NCBI GenBank assembly: GCA_017964485.1
Contig: JAGCRW010000070.1
Span: forward strand, 1 to 47,360
DNA from: Muribaculaceae bacterium
GTDB taxonomy: Bacteria > Bacteroidota > Bacteroidia > Bacteroidales > Muribaculaceae
Length of the DNA stretch: 47,360 bases
Direction: 5' to 3'
This document shows positions 24,975-33,312 of the stretch, piece by piece. Both the position numbers and the translations under genes were made by a program. The first letter of the stretch is position 1. Every line of letters starts with the position of its first letter. The notes under the pieces were generated by a model. That model saw only the letters and a program-made list of their open reading frames with translations. It was not told the DNA's origin and ran no database searches.

Positions 24975-25054
24975 CAGTTTGTAAGAAAGTCGCCACGGCG
25001 ATTTCACTTACCACATTAGAAAAGACAACAAAGCAAAACATAAACAACAAAGAT

Positions 25055-27478
25055 ATGAATACCGCTGACCGAGAATCACGTAACCGCTCGATTATCAAGT
25101 GGATGTGGAGAGGATTACTTCTCTTCTTCGCTGGGCTGTTCGTGCTGTTTTTCCTTATCTATAACGGCATTATCGGCTATATGCCTCCCATTGATGAGCT
25201 CCGCAACCCCGCCGACAACTTCGCCTCGACGATGTATACCGCCGACGGTGTGGAGATGGGAAAAATTTTCCAGAGCAATGGCAACAGGTTCTATGTGGAG
25301 TTTGACCAAATCTCTCCGTTCCTCAAAGACGCCCTTATCGCAATTGAAGATGAGCGCTACTACGAGCACTCAGGCATCGATGCCACAGCGATAGGCCGCT
25401 CGGTCATCAAGCGCATCCTTTTGGGCCAGAAGGAGGCCGGTGGTGGCAGTACAATCACTCAGCAGCTTGCCAAGCAGCTCTACGCACCATCTTCGAAAAA
25501 CATTCTCCAGCGTGCCTTCCAAAAGCCCATCGAATGGGTAATCTCCATGAAGCTCGAGAGGTATTACACCAAAGACGAGATCATGCAGATGTACTTCAAC
25601 CAGTTTGACTTCCTCAACAATGCCGTGGGCATCAAGAGCGCTTGCTATGTGTATTTCGGCAAGAACTCACCTAGCGAGCTCAACGTGCAGGAGGCCGCCA
25701 TGCTCGTGGGAATGTGCAAGAACCCGGCTTACTACAACCCGTTGAGGTACCCCGAGCGCGCCAAGGAGCGCCGCAACCTAGTGCTGAAGAAGATGTATGA
25801 GGCAGGCTACCTCACACAGGCCGACTGCGAGCGCGCGCAGAACACCGAAATCATGCTCGCCTATCACAAAGTTTCTCACAACGAAGGCTTTGCGCCTTAT
25901 CTAAGAGAAGAGGTGGTGCGCATGATGATGGCGACAAAACCCGTGTATAAAAACTATCCAGCATGGAACAAGCAGGCCTTCTACGCCGACTCCGCGCAAT
26001 GGGTCGACAACCCACTCTATGGCTGGTGCAACAAAAACTTCAAAGCCGACGGCAAGCCCTACAACATCTACACCGACGGTCTGAAAATTTACACCACCAT
26101 CGACAGCAAAATGCAGCAATATGCCGAGGAAGCCGTCAAGGAGCACATGACATATCTGCAAGGCGTCTTCTGGTCGGAGCACGGCATCAGTTCGGGCGAG
26201 ACGGGCAACAAAGACCCCTACACCACCAGTCGCAGAGAGCTGCCGCAGTCGGTGAAAGACCGCCTCATTCGCAACGCTATAGTCAATTCCACACGCTACA
26301 AGACCCTGAAGGCTCAGGGCAAGAGCGAGAACGAGATAATGGACAACTTCAACACCAAGCAGCACATTAGCGTGTTTGACTTGAAGAACGGAGAAAGGAA
26401 CATGTTCATCACTCCGCTCGACTCGTTGCTCTTCACCAAGAGCATCCTGCGTTGCGGCATGATGTCGATGGATGCTACTACTGGCGAGGTGAAAGCCTAT
26501 GTGGGAGGCCCCGACTTTGACCATTTCTCTTACGACATGGTGTCGGTGGGCAGACGACAGATCGGTTCGACCATGAAGCCCTATCTCTACTCACTGGCGA
26601 TGGAGTGTGGCTACAACCCTTGCGACCTTATCTCCAACCAGAGAATCACCATCGGCGGCTGGAGCCCACGTGGTGGTGGAGGTGGCGGTATGCTCACCTT
26701 GAAGCAGGCGCTCACCACATCTAACAACACCTGCTCGGCTCGACTTATTGACCTGCTCAAACCCACCAACCTCGTGACCATGCTGCACAACTATGGCCTC
26801 ACCAACGATTTCGACACCGTGATGCCTCTCTGTCTTGGCCCCTGTGAGATATCAGTTCGTCAGCAGGTTAGCGCCTACTCCGTATTTGCCAACCACGGCC
26901 TGCGCAGCGACCCAATCTTCGTGTCCCGCATCTGCGACAGCCATGGCAACGTGCTCGCCGAGTTCACGCCACGACAGAAAGAGGTGCTGTGCGAAGACTC
27001 CTACCTGAAAATGCTCACCATGCTTGAGAGCGTTATCAACAACGGTACCGGCCGAAGAGCGCGCGGCTATGTAGGCAACATCGAGATGGGCGGTAAGACT
27101 GGAACATCAAACAACAATAGTGACGGTTGGTTCATGGGCTTCACTCCACAACTCGTAACCGGTGTTTGGGTTGGTGGTGAAGAGCGCTACATACGCTTCT
27201 ACAATGGTGGTATTGGCCAAGGTGCCGGTCAGGCGCTGCCAATCTGGGGCCTATATATGAAGAAGGTGCTTGCTGACAGCTCTAACCCATACTCTAACGA
27301 CGCGTCATTTAAGATTCCTAGAGACTACGACTTCTGCTACCGTGAGCGAGGCATTGGTCCACGCATCGAAGGCGGAGGCGGTTATCGCTCATCGTCAGGC
27401 GGTGGCGGCGGTGGCGGCGAGCAGCAGTCTAGCAACGACACCCACCAAGCCGAGGCAATGCAAGGTGTCTTCGACTAA
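25055..27478 (+). CDS. mrcA: Class A penicillin-binding protein (PBP1A; transglycosylase/transpeptidase)
   Basis: This 807-residue inner-membrane enzyme polymerises and cross-links peptidoglycan. After one transmembrane helix (about 20-42), the GT51 domain has AIEDERYYEHSG (catalytic Glu) and GGSTITQQLAKQLY. The transpeptidase domain shows the SxxK serine in GSTMKPYL near residue 505, SxN in TSNNTCSA and KTGTS near residue 680, with the expected spacing. The last ~45 residues form a Gly/Ser-rich tail with a run of glycines, typical of unstructured C-terminal ends. The gene is monocistronic and ends in a strong terminator. Confidence 0.95.
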   Translation: MNTADRESRNRSIIKWMWRGLLLFFAGLFVLFFLIYNGIIGYMPPIDELRNPADNFASTMYTADGVEMGKIFQSNGNRFYVEFDQISPFLKDALIAIEDERYYEHSGIDATAIGRSVIKRILLGQKEAGGGSTITQQLAKQLYAPSSKNILQRAFQKPIEWVISMKLERYYTKDEIMQMYFNQFDFLNNAVGIKSACYVYFGKNSPSELNVQEAAMLVGMCKNPAYYNPLRYPERAKERRNLVLKKMYEAGYLTQADCERAQNTEIMLAYHKVSHNEGFAPYLREEVVRMMMATKPVYKNYPAWNKQAFYADSAQWVDNPLYGWCNKNFKADGKPYNIYTDGLKIYTTIDSKMQQYAEEAVKEHMTYLQGVFWSEHGISSGETGNKDPYTTSRRELPQSVKDRLIRNAIVNSTRYKTLKAQGKSENEIMDNFNTKQHISVFDLKNGERNMFITPLDSLLFTKSILRCGMMSMDATTGEVKAYVGGPDFDHFSYDMVSVGRRQIGSTMKPYLYSLAMECGYNPCDLISNQRITIGGWSPRGGGGGGMLTLKQALTTSNNTCSARLIDLLKPTNLVTMLHNYGLTNDFDTVMPLCLGPCEISVRQQVSAYSVFANHGLRSDPIFVSRICDSHGNVLAEFTPRQKEVLCEDSYLKMLTMLESVINNGTGRRARGYVGNIEMGGKTGTSNNNSDGWFMGFTPQLVTGVWVGGEERYIRFYNGGIGQGAGQALPIWGLYMKKVLADSSNPYSNDASFKIPRDYDFCYRERGIGPRIEGGGGYRSSSGGGGGGGEQQSSNDTHQAEAMQGVFD

Positions 27479-27509
27479 CGATTGCAACATTCTAAAGATA
27501 TTTTCATCC

Positions 27510-27552
27510 AAAAATGAACTCTTTGGGCTTTGCCCTCAGAGTTCATTTTTCT
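27510..27552 (+). terminator. Intrinsic terminator after PBP1A
   Basis: AAAAATGAACTCT (27510-27522) pairs with AGAGTTCATTTTT (27538-27550), with an inner GGGC/GCCC stem, ending in a T-run. Confidence 0.9.
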
Positions 27553-27633
27553 TATCAAAGAACCAAAAACATGCTTTAAAACACCTTATTTAGTTAAAAT
27601 TTGTTTAAAATTCAACTGAATTGCCACAAAAAT

Positions 27634-27664
27634 TTTGCCGGTTTTGGAAAAAGCAGTACCTTTG
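27634..27664 (+). promoter_or_regulatory. Promoter of initiator tRNA
   Basis: Perfect TTTG (27634-27637), 19 nt, TACCTTTG (27657-27664). The tRNA begins 12 nt downstream. Confidence 0.85.
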
Positions 27665-27675
27665 CATTCGCAAAT

Positions 27676-27747
27676 CGCGGGGTGGAGCAGTGGTAGCTCG
27701 TTGGGCTCATAACCCAGAGGTCGTTGGTTCGAATCCGGCCCCCGCCA
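27676..27747 (+). tRNA. Initiator tRNA-fMet (CAT)
   Basis: The anticodon loop CTCATAA is closed by three G-C pairs (GGG/CCC), the initiator hallmark. The acceptor stem has an unpaired 1-72 position (C1 and C72) above six pairs, also typical of initiators. The T arm is GTTGG-TTCGAAT-CCGGC. The discriminator is A; CCA is not encoded. Confidence 0.95.
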
Positions 27748-27754
27748 CTAAGAC

Positions 27755-27795
27755 AAAGAGTTTCAGCCGATTATGGCTGAAACTCTTTTCTTTTT
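27755..27795 (+). terminator. Intrinsic terminator after tRNA-fMet
   Basis: AAAGAGTTTCAGCC and GGCTGAAACTCTTT form a perfect 14-bp stem with loop GATTAT, followed by a T-rich tract. Confidence 0.92.
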
Positions 27796-27852
27796 AAATA
27801 ATGAATCAAAAGTAAAAAGGAATCAAATGAACTAACGCACCCCCCACCCCTG

Positions 27853-27894
27853 ATTATGCATTATGCATTATGAATTGTGCATTATGCATTATGC
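27853..27894. repeat. Heptad array 7 (ATTATGC family)
   Basis: Six units in register (ATTATGC x2, ATTATGA, ATTGTGC, ATTATGC x2). The miaB stop (27891-27889, minus strand) and last Ala codon lie inside. The unit series matches array 3 nearly base for base. Confidence 0.85.
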
Positions 27895-29256
27895 TTTATC
27901 AATTACTCCGATGAGTGTTGCACTTGTGGCTTTTTCCACTTTGCACATCACACGATCGCCAATTTTAGTATCGCCTGCGGGAAAAACGATTACTTTATTC
28001 TGCTGAGTGCGGCCAAACATGTCGTCGCGGGAACGCTTGCTGTAGCCCTCAACGAGAACCTCAAAGGTCTTGCCAACGTCGGCACGGTTACTACACAGCG
28101 AGAGTTCGTTTTGCAAGGCAATCATGCGGTTGAGGCGGTCGATTTTCACATCTTCGGGCACGTTGTCGGGCAGTCGCTTTGCTGCGAAGGTACCTGGGCG
28201 CTCACTGTATTTGAACATGAACGACGAGTCGAAGCCCACCTCGCGCATTAGGCTCAACGTCTCCTGGAAGTCTTCCTCGGTCTCGTTATGGAAACCTGTG
28301 AACATATCGGTCGAGATGCCGCAGTCGGGAATTGCCTGGCGTATGCGCGCGATGCGGTCAAGATACCACTCGCGAGTATATTTGCGGTTCATGAGCTTGA
28401 GCACCTTATTGCTGCCACTCTGCACCGGCAGATGTATGTGGTTACAGATGTTGGCGTGGCTCGCCATAGTGTCGATGATAGCGTCGCTCAGGTCCTCGGG
28501 GTTACTCGTGGTGAAGCGCACACGCATCTCGGGCGCAGCCTCGGCAACCATCGCCAGCAACGCGGCAAAGTCTACCTCGCCCTCACTATTCTTAAAAAGA
28601 TAAGAATTCACATTCTGCCCGAGCAGTGTCACCTCTTTGAAGCCTTTCGTTTGCAGGTCGCGGAGTTCGTTGAGAATGCTCTGCGGCTCACGGCTGCGCT
28701 CACGCCCGCGAGTATATGGCACGATGCAATAGGTGCAGAAGTTGTTGCAACCACGCATAATGGAGATGAAGCCGCTGATGCGGTTAGCGCTGATGCGTGT
28801 GGGAATAATGTCACGGTAGGTCTCAGTGGTTGAGAGCTCCACGTTAATAGCCTTCTCGCCATTCTCAGCGGCAGTGATGAGACTGGGCAGCTCGAGGTAG
28901 CTGTCGGGGCCCGCCACCAAATCCACGCCATGGTTGTTGATGAGCTCGTCTTTCATGCGCTCGGCCATACACCCGATGATGCCGATGATAAGCCTACGCT
29001 GACGCTTGCGACGCAAAGCGTTAAGAGTATTGAGACGCGCAAAAATGCGCTGCTCTGCGTTGTCGCGCACGCTGCAGGTGTTGATAAAAATGGCGTCGGC
29101 ATTGTCAAGGTCGTCGGTAGTGCCATAACCAGCCATCTGCATCACAGAAGCCACCACCTCGCTGTCGGCAACATTCATCTGACAGCCATAGGTCTCCAAG
29201 AACAATTTCTTCGAGAACTCACCGCCGCCTTCATATTTCAAATTAAGAGTGTTCAT
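27889..29256 (-). CDS. miaB: tRNA-2-methylthio-N6-dimethylallyladenosine synthase
   Basis: MiaB is a cytosolic radical-SAM enzyme that adds a methylthio group to i6A37 of tRNAs reading UNN codons. The 455-residue protein has the N-terminal MTTase domain with cysteines in ETYGCQMN, INTCSVRD and IIGCMAER, the radical-SAM CxxxCxxC in RGCNNFCTYCIVPYTRGRE near residue 170, and a C-terminal TRAM domain. Length is standard. It is divergent from rpsA, each with its own promoter. The final Ala codon and stop lie in a heptad array. Confidence 0.95.
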   Translation of the reverse strand: MNTLNLKYEGGGEFSKKLFLETYGCQMNVADSEVVASVMQMAGYGTTDDLDNADAIFINTCSVRDNAEQRIFARLNTLNALRRKRQRRLIIGIIGCMAERMKDELINNHGVDLVAGPDSYLELPSLITAAENGEKAINVELSTTETYRDIIPTRISANRISGFISIMRGCNNFCTYCIVPYTRGRERSREPQSILNELRDLQTKGFKEVTLLGQNVNSYLFKNSEGEVDFAALLAMVAEAAPEMRVRFTTSNPEDLSDAIIDTMASHANICNHIHLPVQSGSNKVLKLMNRKYTREWYLDRIARIRQAIPDCGISTDMFTGFHNETEEDFQETLSLMREVGFDSSFMFKYSERPGTFAAKRLPDNVPEDVKIDRLNRMIALQNELSLCSNRADVGKTFEVLVEGYSKRSRDDMFGRTQQNKVIVFPAGDTKIGDRVMCKVEKATSATLIGVIDKA

Positions 29257-29302
29257 ATATTATATAATGTGTAACGGGAGATTTCAACCCAAAAATCGGC
29301 TG

Positions 29303-29334
29303 CAAAGTTACATTTTTTTGTGATAAGTAGCAAC
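29303..29334 (-). promoter_or_regulatory. Promoter of miaB
   Basis: GTTG (29334-29331), 20 nt, TAACTTTG (29310-29303) on the minus strand. Confidence 0.72.
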
Positions 29335-29403
29335 ACAGCTGCCCCACAACCACGCAAAACGGGCTATTTTTTGCTTTTTATATAAAAATGTGTGGGTAAA
29401 ATA

Positions 29404-29434
29404 GTTGCTAGTAAGAAAATTATGCGTACCTTTG
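29404..29434 (+). promoter_or_regulatory. Promoter of rpsA
   Basis: GTTG (29404-29407), 19 nt, TACCTTTG (29427-29434). The leader is about 60 nt and A/T-rich near the start, without a Shine-Dalgarno site. Confidence 0.75.
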
Positions 29435-29500
29435 CAGTCGCGTTTCTCGGGAACGAATCTGAGAGACCTGTGATTATTAACTTTTTTATTAACATTTTAA

Positions 29501-31294
29501 ATGAGCGAAGAATTAAAAAATTCTCCAATTTCACCTATTGAAGACTTCGATTGGGAAGCCTTTGAGCGTGGTGATAGCAAAAAAAATGAGTCTTATGAGA
29601 CTCTGGAAGCCGCCTACGACAAGTCGCTTGGCGCTATCAAGGACAAAGAAGTAACCGAAGGTACTGTTATCTCAATCAACAAGCGCGAGGTAGTAGTTAA
29701 CATTGGCTACAAGTCAGACGGTATTATTCCTTACAACGAGTTCCGTTACAACCCCGACCTGAAGGTAGGCGACACCGTTGAGGTGTTTGTTGAGAATCAG
29801 GAGGACCGCAAAGGCCAGCTGGTGCTCTCGCACAAGAAAGCTCGCACTGCTAAGAGTTGGGAGCGCGTTAACCAAGCGCTTGAGAATGATGAAATCATCA
29901 AGGGTTACATCAAGTGCCGCACTAAGGGTGGTATGATTGTTGACGTATTTGGCATTGAGGCCTTCTTGCCCGGCAGCCAAATCGACGTTAAGCCCATCCG
30001 CGACTATGATGTATTTGTTGACAAGACCATGGAGTTCAAGGTTGTAAAGATCAACCTAGAGTACAAGAACGTAGTGGTTTCGCACAAGGCACTTATCGAG
30101 GCCGAGCTTGAGCAACAGCGTAAAGACATTATCGCTAAGCTCGAGAAGGGTCAAGTGCTCGAGGGTACCGTTAAGAACATCACCAGCTATGGCGTATTCA
30201 TCGACCTCGGTGGCGTTGACGGTCTCATTCACATCACCGACCTCTCTTGGGGCCGCGTGAACAATCCAGCCGACATCGTTGAGCCTAACCAGACTCTCAA
30301 CGTTGTTATCCTTGACTTTGACGAGGAGAAGAAGCGCATTGCTCTTGGCTTGAAGCAGTTGCAGCCACATCCATGGGATAAACTTGACGAGAACCTCAAG
30401 GTTGGCGACAAGGTTACCGGTAAGGTTGTTGTTATGACCGACTACGGCGCATTCGTAGAGATTGCTCCTGGCGTAGAGGGTCTTATCCACGTGAGCGAGA
30501 TGAGCTGGTCTCAGCACCTGCGCAGCGCTCAAGATTTCCTCAAGGTTGGCGACGAGGTAGAGGCCGTAATCCTCACTCTCGACCGCGACGAGCGCAAGAT
30601 GTCGCTTGGCATCAAGCAGCTTAAGGAGAATCCTTGGGACAAAATCGAGGAGCGTTATCCAGTTGGCTCAAAGCACACCGCAAAAGTTCGCAACTTCACC
30701 AACTTTGGTGTATTTGTAGAGCTTGAGGAAGGCGTTGACGGCCTTATCCACATCAGCGACCTCTCTTGGACCAAGAAGATCAAGCACCCAAGTGAGTTCA
30801 CTCAGATTGGTGCCGACATCGACGTTGTTGTTCTTGAGATTGACAAAGACAACCGTCGCCTGAGCCTTGGCCACAAGCAGCTCGAAGACAACCCATGGGA
30901 CAACTTCGAGACTATCTACACTGTGGGCAGCATCCACGAGGGTACAATCACCGAGCTCCTCGACAAGGGCGCAGTGATTAGCCTGCCTTACGGCGTTGAG
31001 GGCTTTGCCACTCCTAAACACCTTGTTAAGGAAGACGGCACTCCTGCCAAGCAAGACGAGAAATTACAATTCAAGGTTATCGAGTTCAACAAGGATGCTA
31101 AGCGCATCATTTTGAGCCACAGCCGCATCTTCGAGGATGAGCAGAAGGCCGAAGCTCGCAAGGCAAAGAAAGCTACCGCAAAGGCAGCAGCCGAGGAGCA
31201 GCCAGTAGCTCAGTCGAGCAACGTTGAGAAGACCACTCTTGGTGACATCGACGCACTTGCCGAACTGAAGCAGAAACTCGAGAAGGGCGAGTAA
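29501..31294 (+). CDS. rpsA: 30S ribosomal protein S1
   Basis: S1 binds mRNA at the 30S subunit. The 597-residue protein has six S1 (OB-fold) repeats of ~75-85 residues; repeats 3-5 are the most canonical (for example YGVFIDLGGVDGLIHITDLSW, split here as YGVFIDLGG and VDGLIHITDLSW). An acidic N-terminus and a Lys/Ala-rich C-terminal extension flank them. In a phylum where most messages lack a Shine-Dalgarno site, S1 is expected to be important for initiation. Monocistronic, with a strong promoter and terminator. Confidence 0.96.
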   Translation: MSEELKNSPISPIEDFDWEAFERGDSKKNESYETLEAAYDKSLGAIKDKEVTEGTVISINKREVVVNIGYKSDGIIPYNEFRYNPDLKVGDTVEVFVENQEDRKGQLVLSHKKARTAKSWERVNQALENDEIIKGYIKCRTKGGMIVDVFGIEAFLPGSQIDVKPIRDYDVFVDKTMEFKVVKINLEYKNVVVSHKALIEAELEQQRKDIIAKLEKGQVLEGTVKNITSYGVFIDLGGVDGLIHITDLSWGRVNNPADIVEPNQTLNVVILDFDEEKKRIALGLKQLQPHPWDKLDENLKVGDKVTGKVVVMTDYGAFVEIAPGVEGLIHVSEMSWSQHLRSAQDFLKVGDEVEAVILTLDRDERKMSLGIKQLKENPWDKIEERYPVGSKHTAKVRNFTNFGVFVELEEGVDGLIHISDLSWTKKIKHPSEFTQIGADIDVVVLEIDKDNRRLSLGHKQLEDNPWDNFETIYTVGSIHEGTITELLDKGAVISLPYGVEGFATPKHLVKEDGTPAKQDEKLQFKVIEFNKDAKRIILSHSRIFEDEQKAEARKAKKATAKAAAEEQPVAQSSNVEKTTLGDIDALAELKQKLEKGE

Positions 31295-31321
31295 CCCACA
31301 ATTGATTTCTTGAGAAAAACT

Positions 31322-31358
31322 AAGCACCAGGTCCATGAGGGCATGGTGCTTTTTTATT
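31322..31358 (+). terminator. Intrinsic terminator after rpsA
   Basis: AAGCACCA (31322-31329) pairs with TGGTGCTT (31344-31351), followed by a T-run. Confidence 0.85.
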
Positions 31359-31379
31359 TATTTCCTTCTTATTTGACCA

Positions 31380-32042
31380 CTACCCTATTATTCGATCAAT
31401 CTGGGCTTTGCTGGCATTGGGGAGAATGTGATGCAGATGCTCGGCGACTAGGGTGCGTGACTGCTCAGGAGTGTTGTTGCACTCGCACAGTTCCTTACCA
31501 AGCAGGCGCTCGGGAGTGGTAAGCAGTGACCAACCCCAACCATATTCGCGGCCATGACGGTCACGAGGATAGATAAAGTCTTCGGTTATGATGCGGCACT
31601 GCATCTGCAGGCGGGTGACGTAGGAATCAAAGCGGCTGCGCATCTTTCCGCCTGAGAACCCACACAAGGCGCGCAACTCGCGGGTGATGAGACTGCCATG
31701 CTCCTGTAGCGTGAACAAGATGGTTTCTTCTATAGAACCTGCAGCTGGTGCCGGCTTTGTGCTGCGACGCCAATTGCACCAATCGGGCCACCATTGCTTG
31801 CTCACAAAACCTGCTTTACCAGCGAAAAACTTGCCATACACGCAGTTACCCTCAGTAATGATGGGGCCTTTCCACTTCCACAGTGGCCAGTCCCAGCCGT
31901 CGGCAGTCGCAACGTAACGGCATTCGGGGTCCACCATCTCCTCGGCGCTGAACCCCGCCACTCCCCCATCGAGAAGCGGCAAGAACCCAAGTTCGTTAAT
32001 AACCGCCATCATTTCATGGCCAGTGCTGATCTTTCTTCTCAT
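31380..32042 (-). CDS. AlkZ-related winged-helix protein
   Basis: The start at 32042 (MRRKISTGHEMM, five bases after the maf stop) gives 220 residues. The Trp-rich centre (WDWPLWKWKGP, GKFFAGKAGFVSKQWWPDW) and the winged-helix-like segment ITRELRALCGFSGGKMRSRFDSYVTRLQ resemble short Bacteroidales proteins I know as AlkZ-related, after the YcaQ/AlkZ crosslink-repair DNA glycosylases. The usual catalytic Q-x-Q motif of AlkZ is not seen, so a glycosylase role is uncertain. It is the last gene of the kdsC-maf operon. Confidence 0.6.
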   Translation of the reverse strand: MRRKISTGHEMMAVINELGFLPLLDGGVAGFSAEEMVDPECRYVATADGWDWPLWKWKGPIITEGNCVYGKFFAGKAGFVSKQWWPDWCNWRRSTKPAPAAGSIEETILFTLQEHGSLITRELRALCGFSGGKMRSRFDSYVTRLQMQCRIITEDFIYPRDRHGREYGWGWSLLTTPERLLGKELCECNNTPEQSRTLVAEHLHHILPNASKAQIDRIIG

Positions 32043-32046
32043 ATTG

Positions 32047-32640
32047 TCAGTCCTTAAGCAGTCGCTCAAGCTCAGTATAGAGGCGGTGCAGTGGCAGCCC
32101 CATCACGTTGTAGAAGCTGCCGTTGATGTGGCGCACTCCCATGCAGCCTATCCACTCCTGAATTCCGTAGGCGCCAGCCTTGTCGAGCGGCTGGTAGTTG
32201 TCAACATAATAATTTATGTCCTCATCGCTTAGCTGGGCAAACTCCACATCGGTAACCGCGCTGAACGATGATATTTTGTCATTAGTCACAATGGTCACGC
32301 CAGTCACCACTTTGTGTGTCTTTCCCGAGAGCTCACGGAGCATGCGACGGGCATCATCGGAATCCGTAGGTTTTCCTAGCACCTCATCTCCAAGAATCAC
32401 CACCGTGTCGGCTGTTATGATGAGTTCGCCAGGGTTCATCTCACTCTGATACGCATGCGCCTTCTTGCGCGAGATATATTCGGCAATCTCCAATACTGGC
32501 AACTCTGGCGGAAAACTCTCATCAATGCCCTTGAGAGTCCTTACTGTGAACTCAATTCCCAAATCAGCAAGCAATTCCCTTCGACGAGGAGAATTGCTCG
32601 CGAGCACCACATTATATTGTTTTAGTCTTTCTAACAGCAT
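32047..32640 (-). CDS. maf: Maf-family nucleotide pyrophosphatase
   Basis: Maf proteins hydrolyse non-canonical nucleoside triphosphates in the cytosol and are linked to septum inhibition in Bacillus. The 197-residue protein has the substrate-binding motif LASNSPRRRELL near residue 14, the catalytic Asp block IITADTVV near residue 75, and GKPTDSDDARRML and the late DKAGAYGIQE segment. Length is normal. It is the middle gene of kdsC-maf-AlkZ-like and is separated from kdsC by a heptad array. Confidence 0.93.
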   Translation of the reverse strand: MLLERLKQYNVVLASNSPRRRELLADLGIEFTVRTLKGIDESFPPELPVLEIAEYISRKKAHAYQSEMNPGELIITADTVVILGDEVLGKPTDSDDARRMLRELSGKTHKVVTGVTIVTNDKISSFSAVTDVEFAQLSDEDINYYVDNYQPLDKAGAYGIQEWIGCMGVRHINGSFYNVMGLPLHRLYTELERLLKD

Positions 32641-32646
32641 AGCAGA

Positions 32647-32681
32647 AATTATGCATTGTGCATTTTGAATTATGCATTTCT
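32647..32681. repeat. Heptad array 8 (AATTATG/CATTGTG family)
   Basis: Five units in register: AATTATG, CATTGTG, CATTTTG, AATTATG, CATTTCT. It fills the kdsC-maf gap inside an operon and ends 4 nt from the kdsC stop. Confidence 0.72.
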
Positions 32682-32685
32682 AAAG

Positions 32686-33195
32686 CTACCAACCAAACGC
32701 GTGCTCGTCGTCCATCCACATGCCTTGGGCAGTGAGAACCTTCTCGATGATGTCGCGAGCCACACCATGACCGCCTTCCCAAGGCGAGATGTAATCGGCA
32801 ACTTCTTTTACCTGCCAAGCGGCGTCGGCTGGAGCCACCGAGAAGCCAGCAGCCCGCATGGTGTGAATGTCAGGAATGTCATCGCCCACAAAAATCGCCT
32901 CGCTGGCATCGAGCTCCGTCTCTTCAAGCCAACGCTCAAAGAGCGGAAGCTTATAGGCAGCACCCATAAACACATCCTCCACACCCAGACTGCGATAGCG
33001 CAACGCCACCGCCTTAGAGCGTCCGCCGCTGATGATGGCGAGTTTCAAGCCCTTTTTCACAGCCAACTGTATAGCATATCCGTCCTTGATATTGAGCATG
33101 CGGCAAGGCATTCCGTCCTCGCCCATAGGGATAGTACTCGGCGACAACACGCCATCCACATCAAACGCGATTCCTCTAATCTGTGTCAAGTCCAT
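32686..33195 (-). CDS. kdsC: KDO-8-phosphate phosphatase (HAD family)
   Basis: KdsC releases phosphate from KDO-8-P in lipopolysaccharide core synthesis. The 169-residue small HAD protein lacks a cap domain, as usual for tetrameric KdsC. It has the nucleophile motif FDVDGVLS near residue 11, a Ser/Gly motif in AIISGGRSKA, a late Lys region and VGDDIPDI for Mg2+. Its own perfect promoter (33218-33249) probably also drives maf and the AlkZ-like gene. Confidence 0.9.
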   Translation of the reverse strand: MDLTQIRGIAFDVDGVLSPSTIPMGEDGMPCRMLNIKDGYAIQLAVKKGLKLAIISGGRSKAVALRYRSLGVEDVFMGAAYKLPLFERWLEETELDASEAIFVGDDIPDIHTMRAAGFSVAPADAAWQVKEVADYISPWEGGHGVARDIIEKVLTAQGMWMDDEHAFGW

Positions 33196-33217
33196 ATCTA
33201 TGTGTTTTTATTTCTCG

Positions 33218-33249
33218 CAAAGTTACACATTAATTTTATATTAAACAAA
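33218..33249 (-). promoter_or_regulatory. Promoter of kdsC-maf operon
   Basis: Perfect TTTG (33249-33246), 20 nt, TAACTTTG (33225-33218) on the minus strand. Confidence 0.8.
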
Positions 33250-33251
33250 TC

Positions 33252-33285
33252 AATGCGGCACCCACTATAAAAAGGATGCCGCATT
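33252..33285 (-). terminator. Probable terminator after the large secreted protein gene
   Basis: AATGCGGCA and TGCCGCATT are perfect 9-bp arms, but the following tract is only moderately T-rich (ATTTGTTT on the minus strand). Confidence 0.6.
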
Positions 33286-33312
33286 GACTAATTATGCAAC
33301 GTTCAAAAGAAC

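Larger units (their letters stand above)
24655..25054. other. 400-nt divergent regulatory gap between hsp20 and PBP1A genes
   Basis: It contains the hsp20 Shine-Dalgarno-like site, two inverted repeats (24793-24827 and 24838-24864), a heptad array (24899-24933) and the PBP1A promoter (24943-24974). No further gene is visible. Confidence 0.6.
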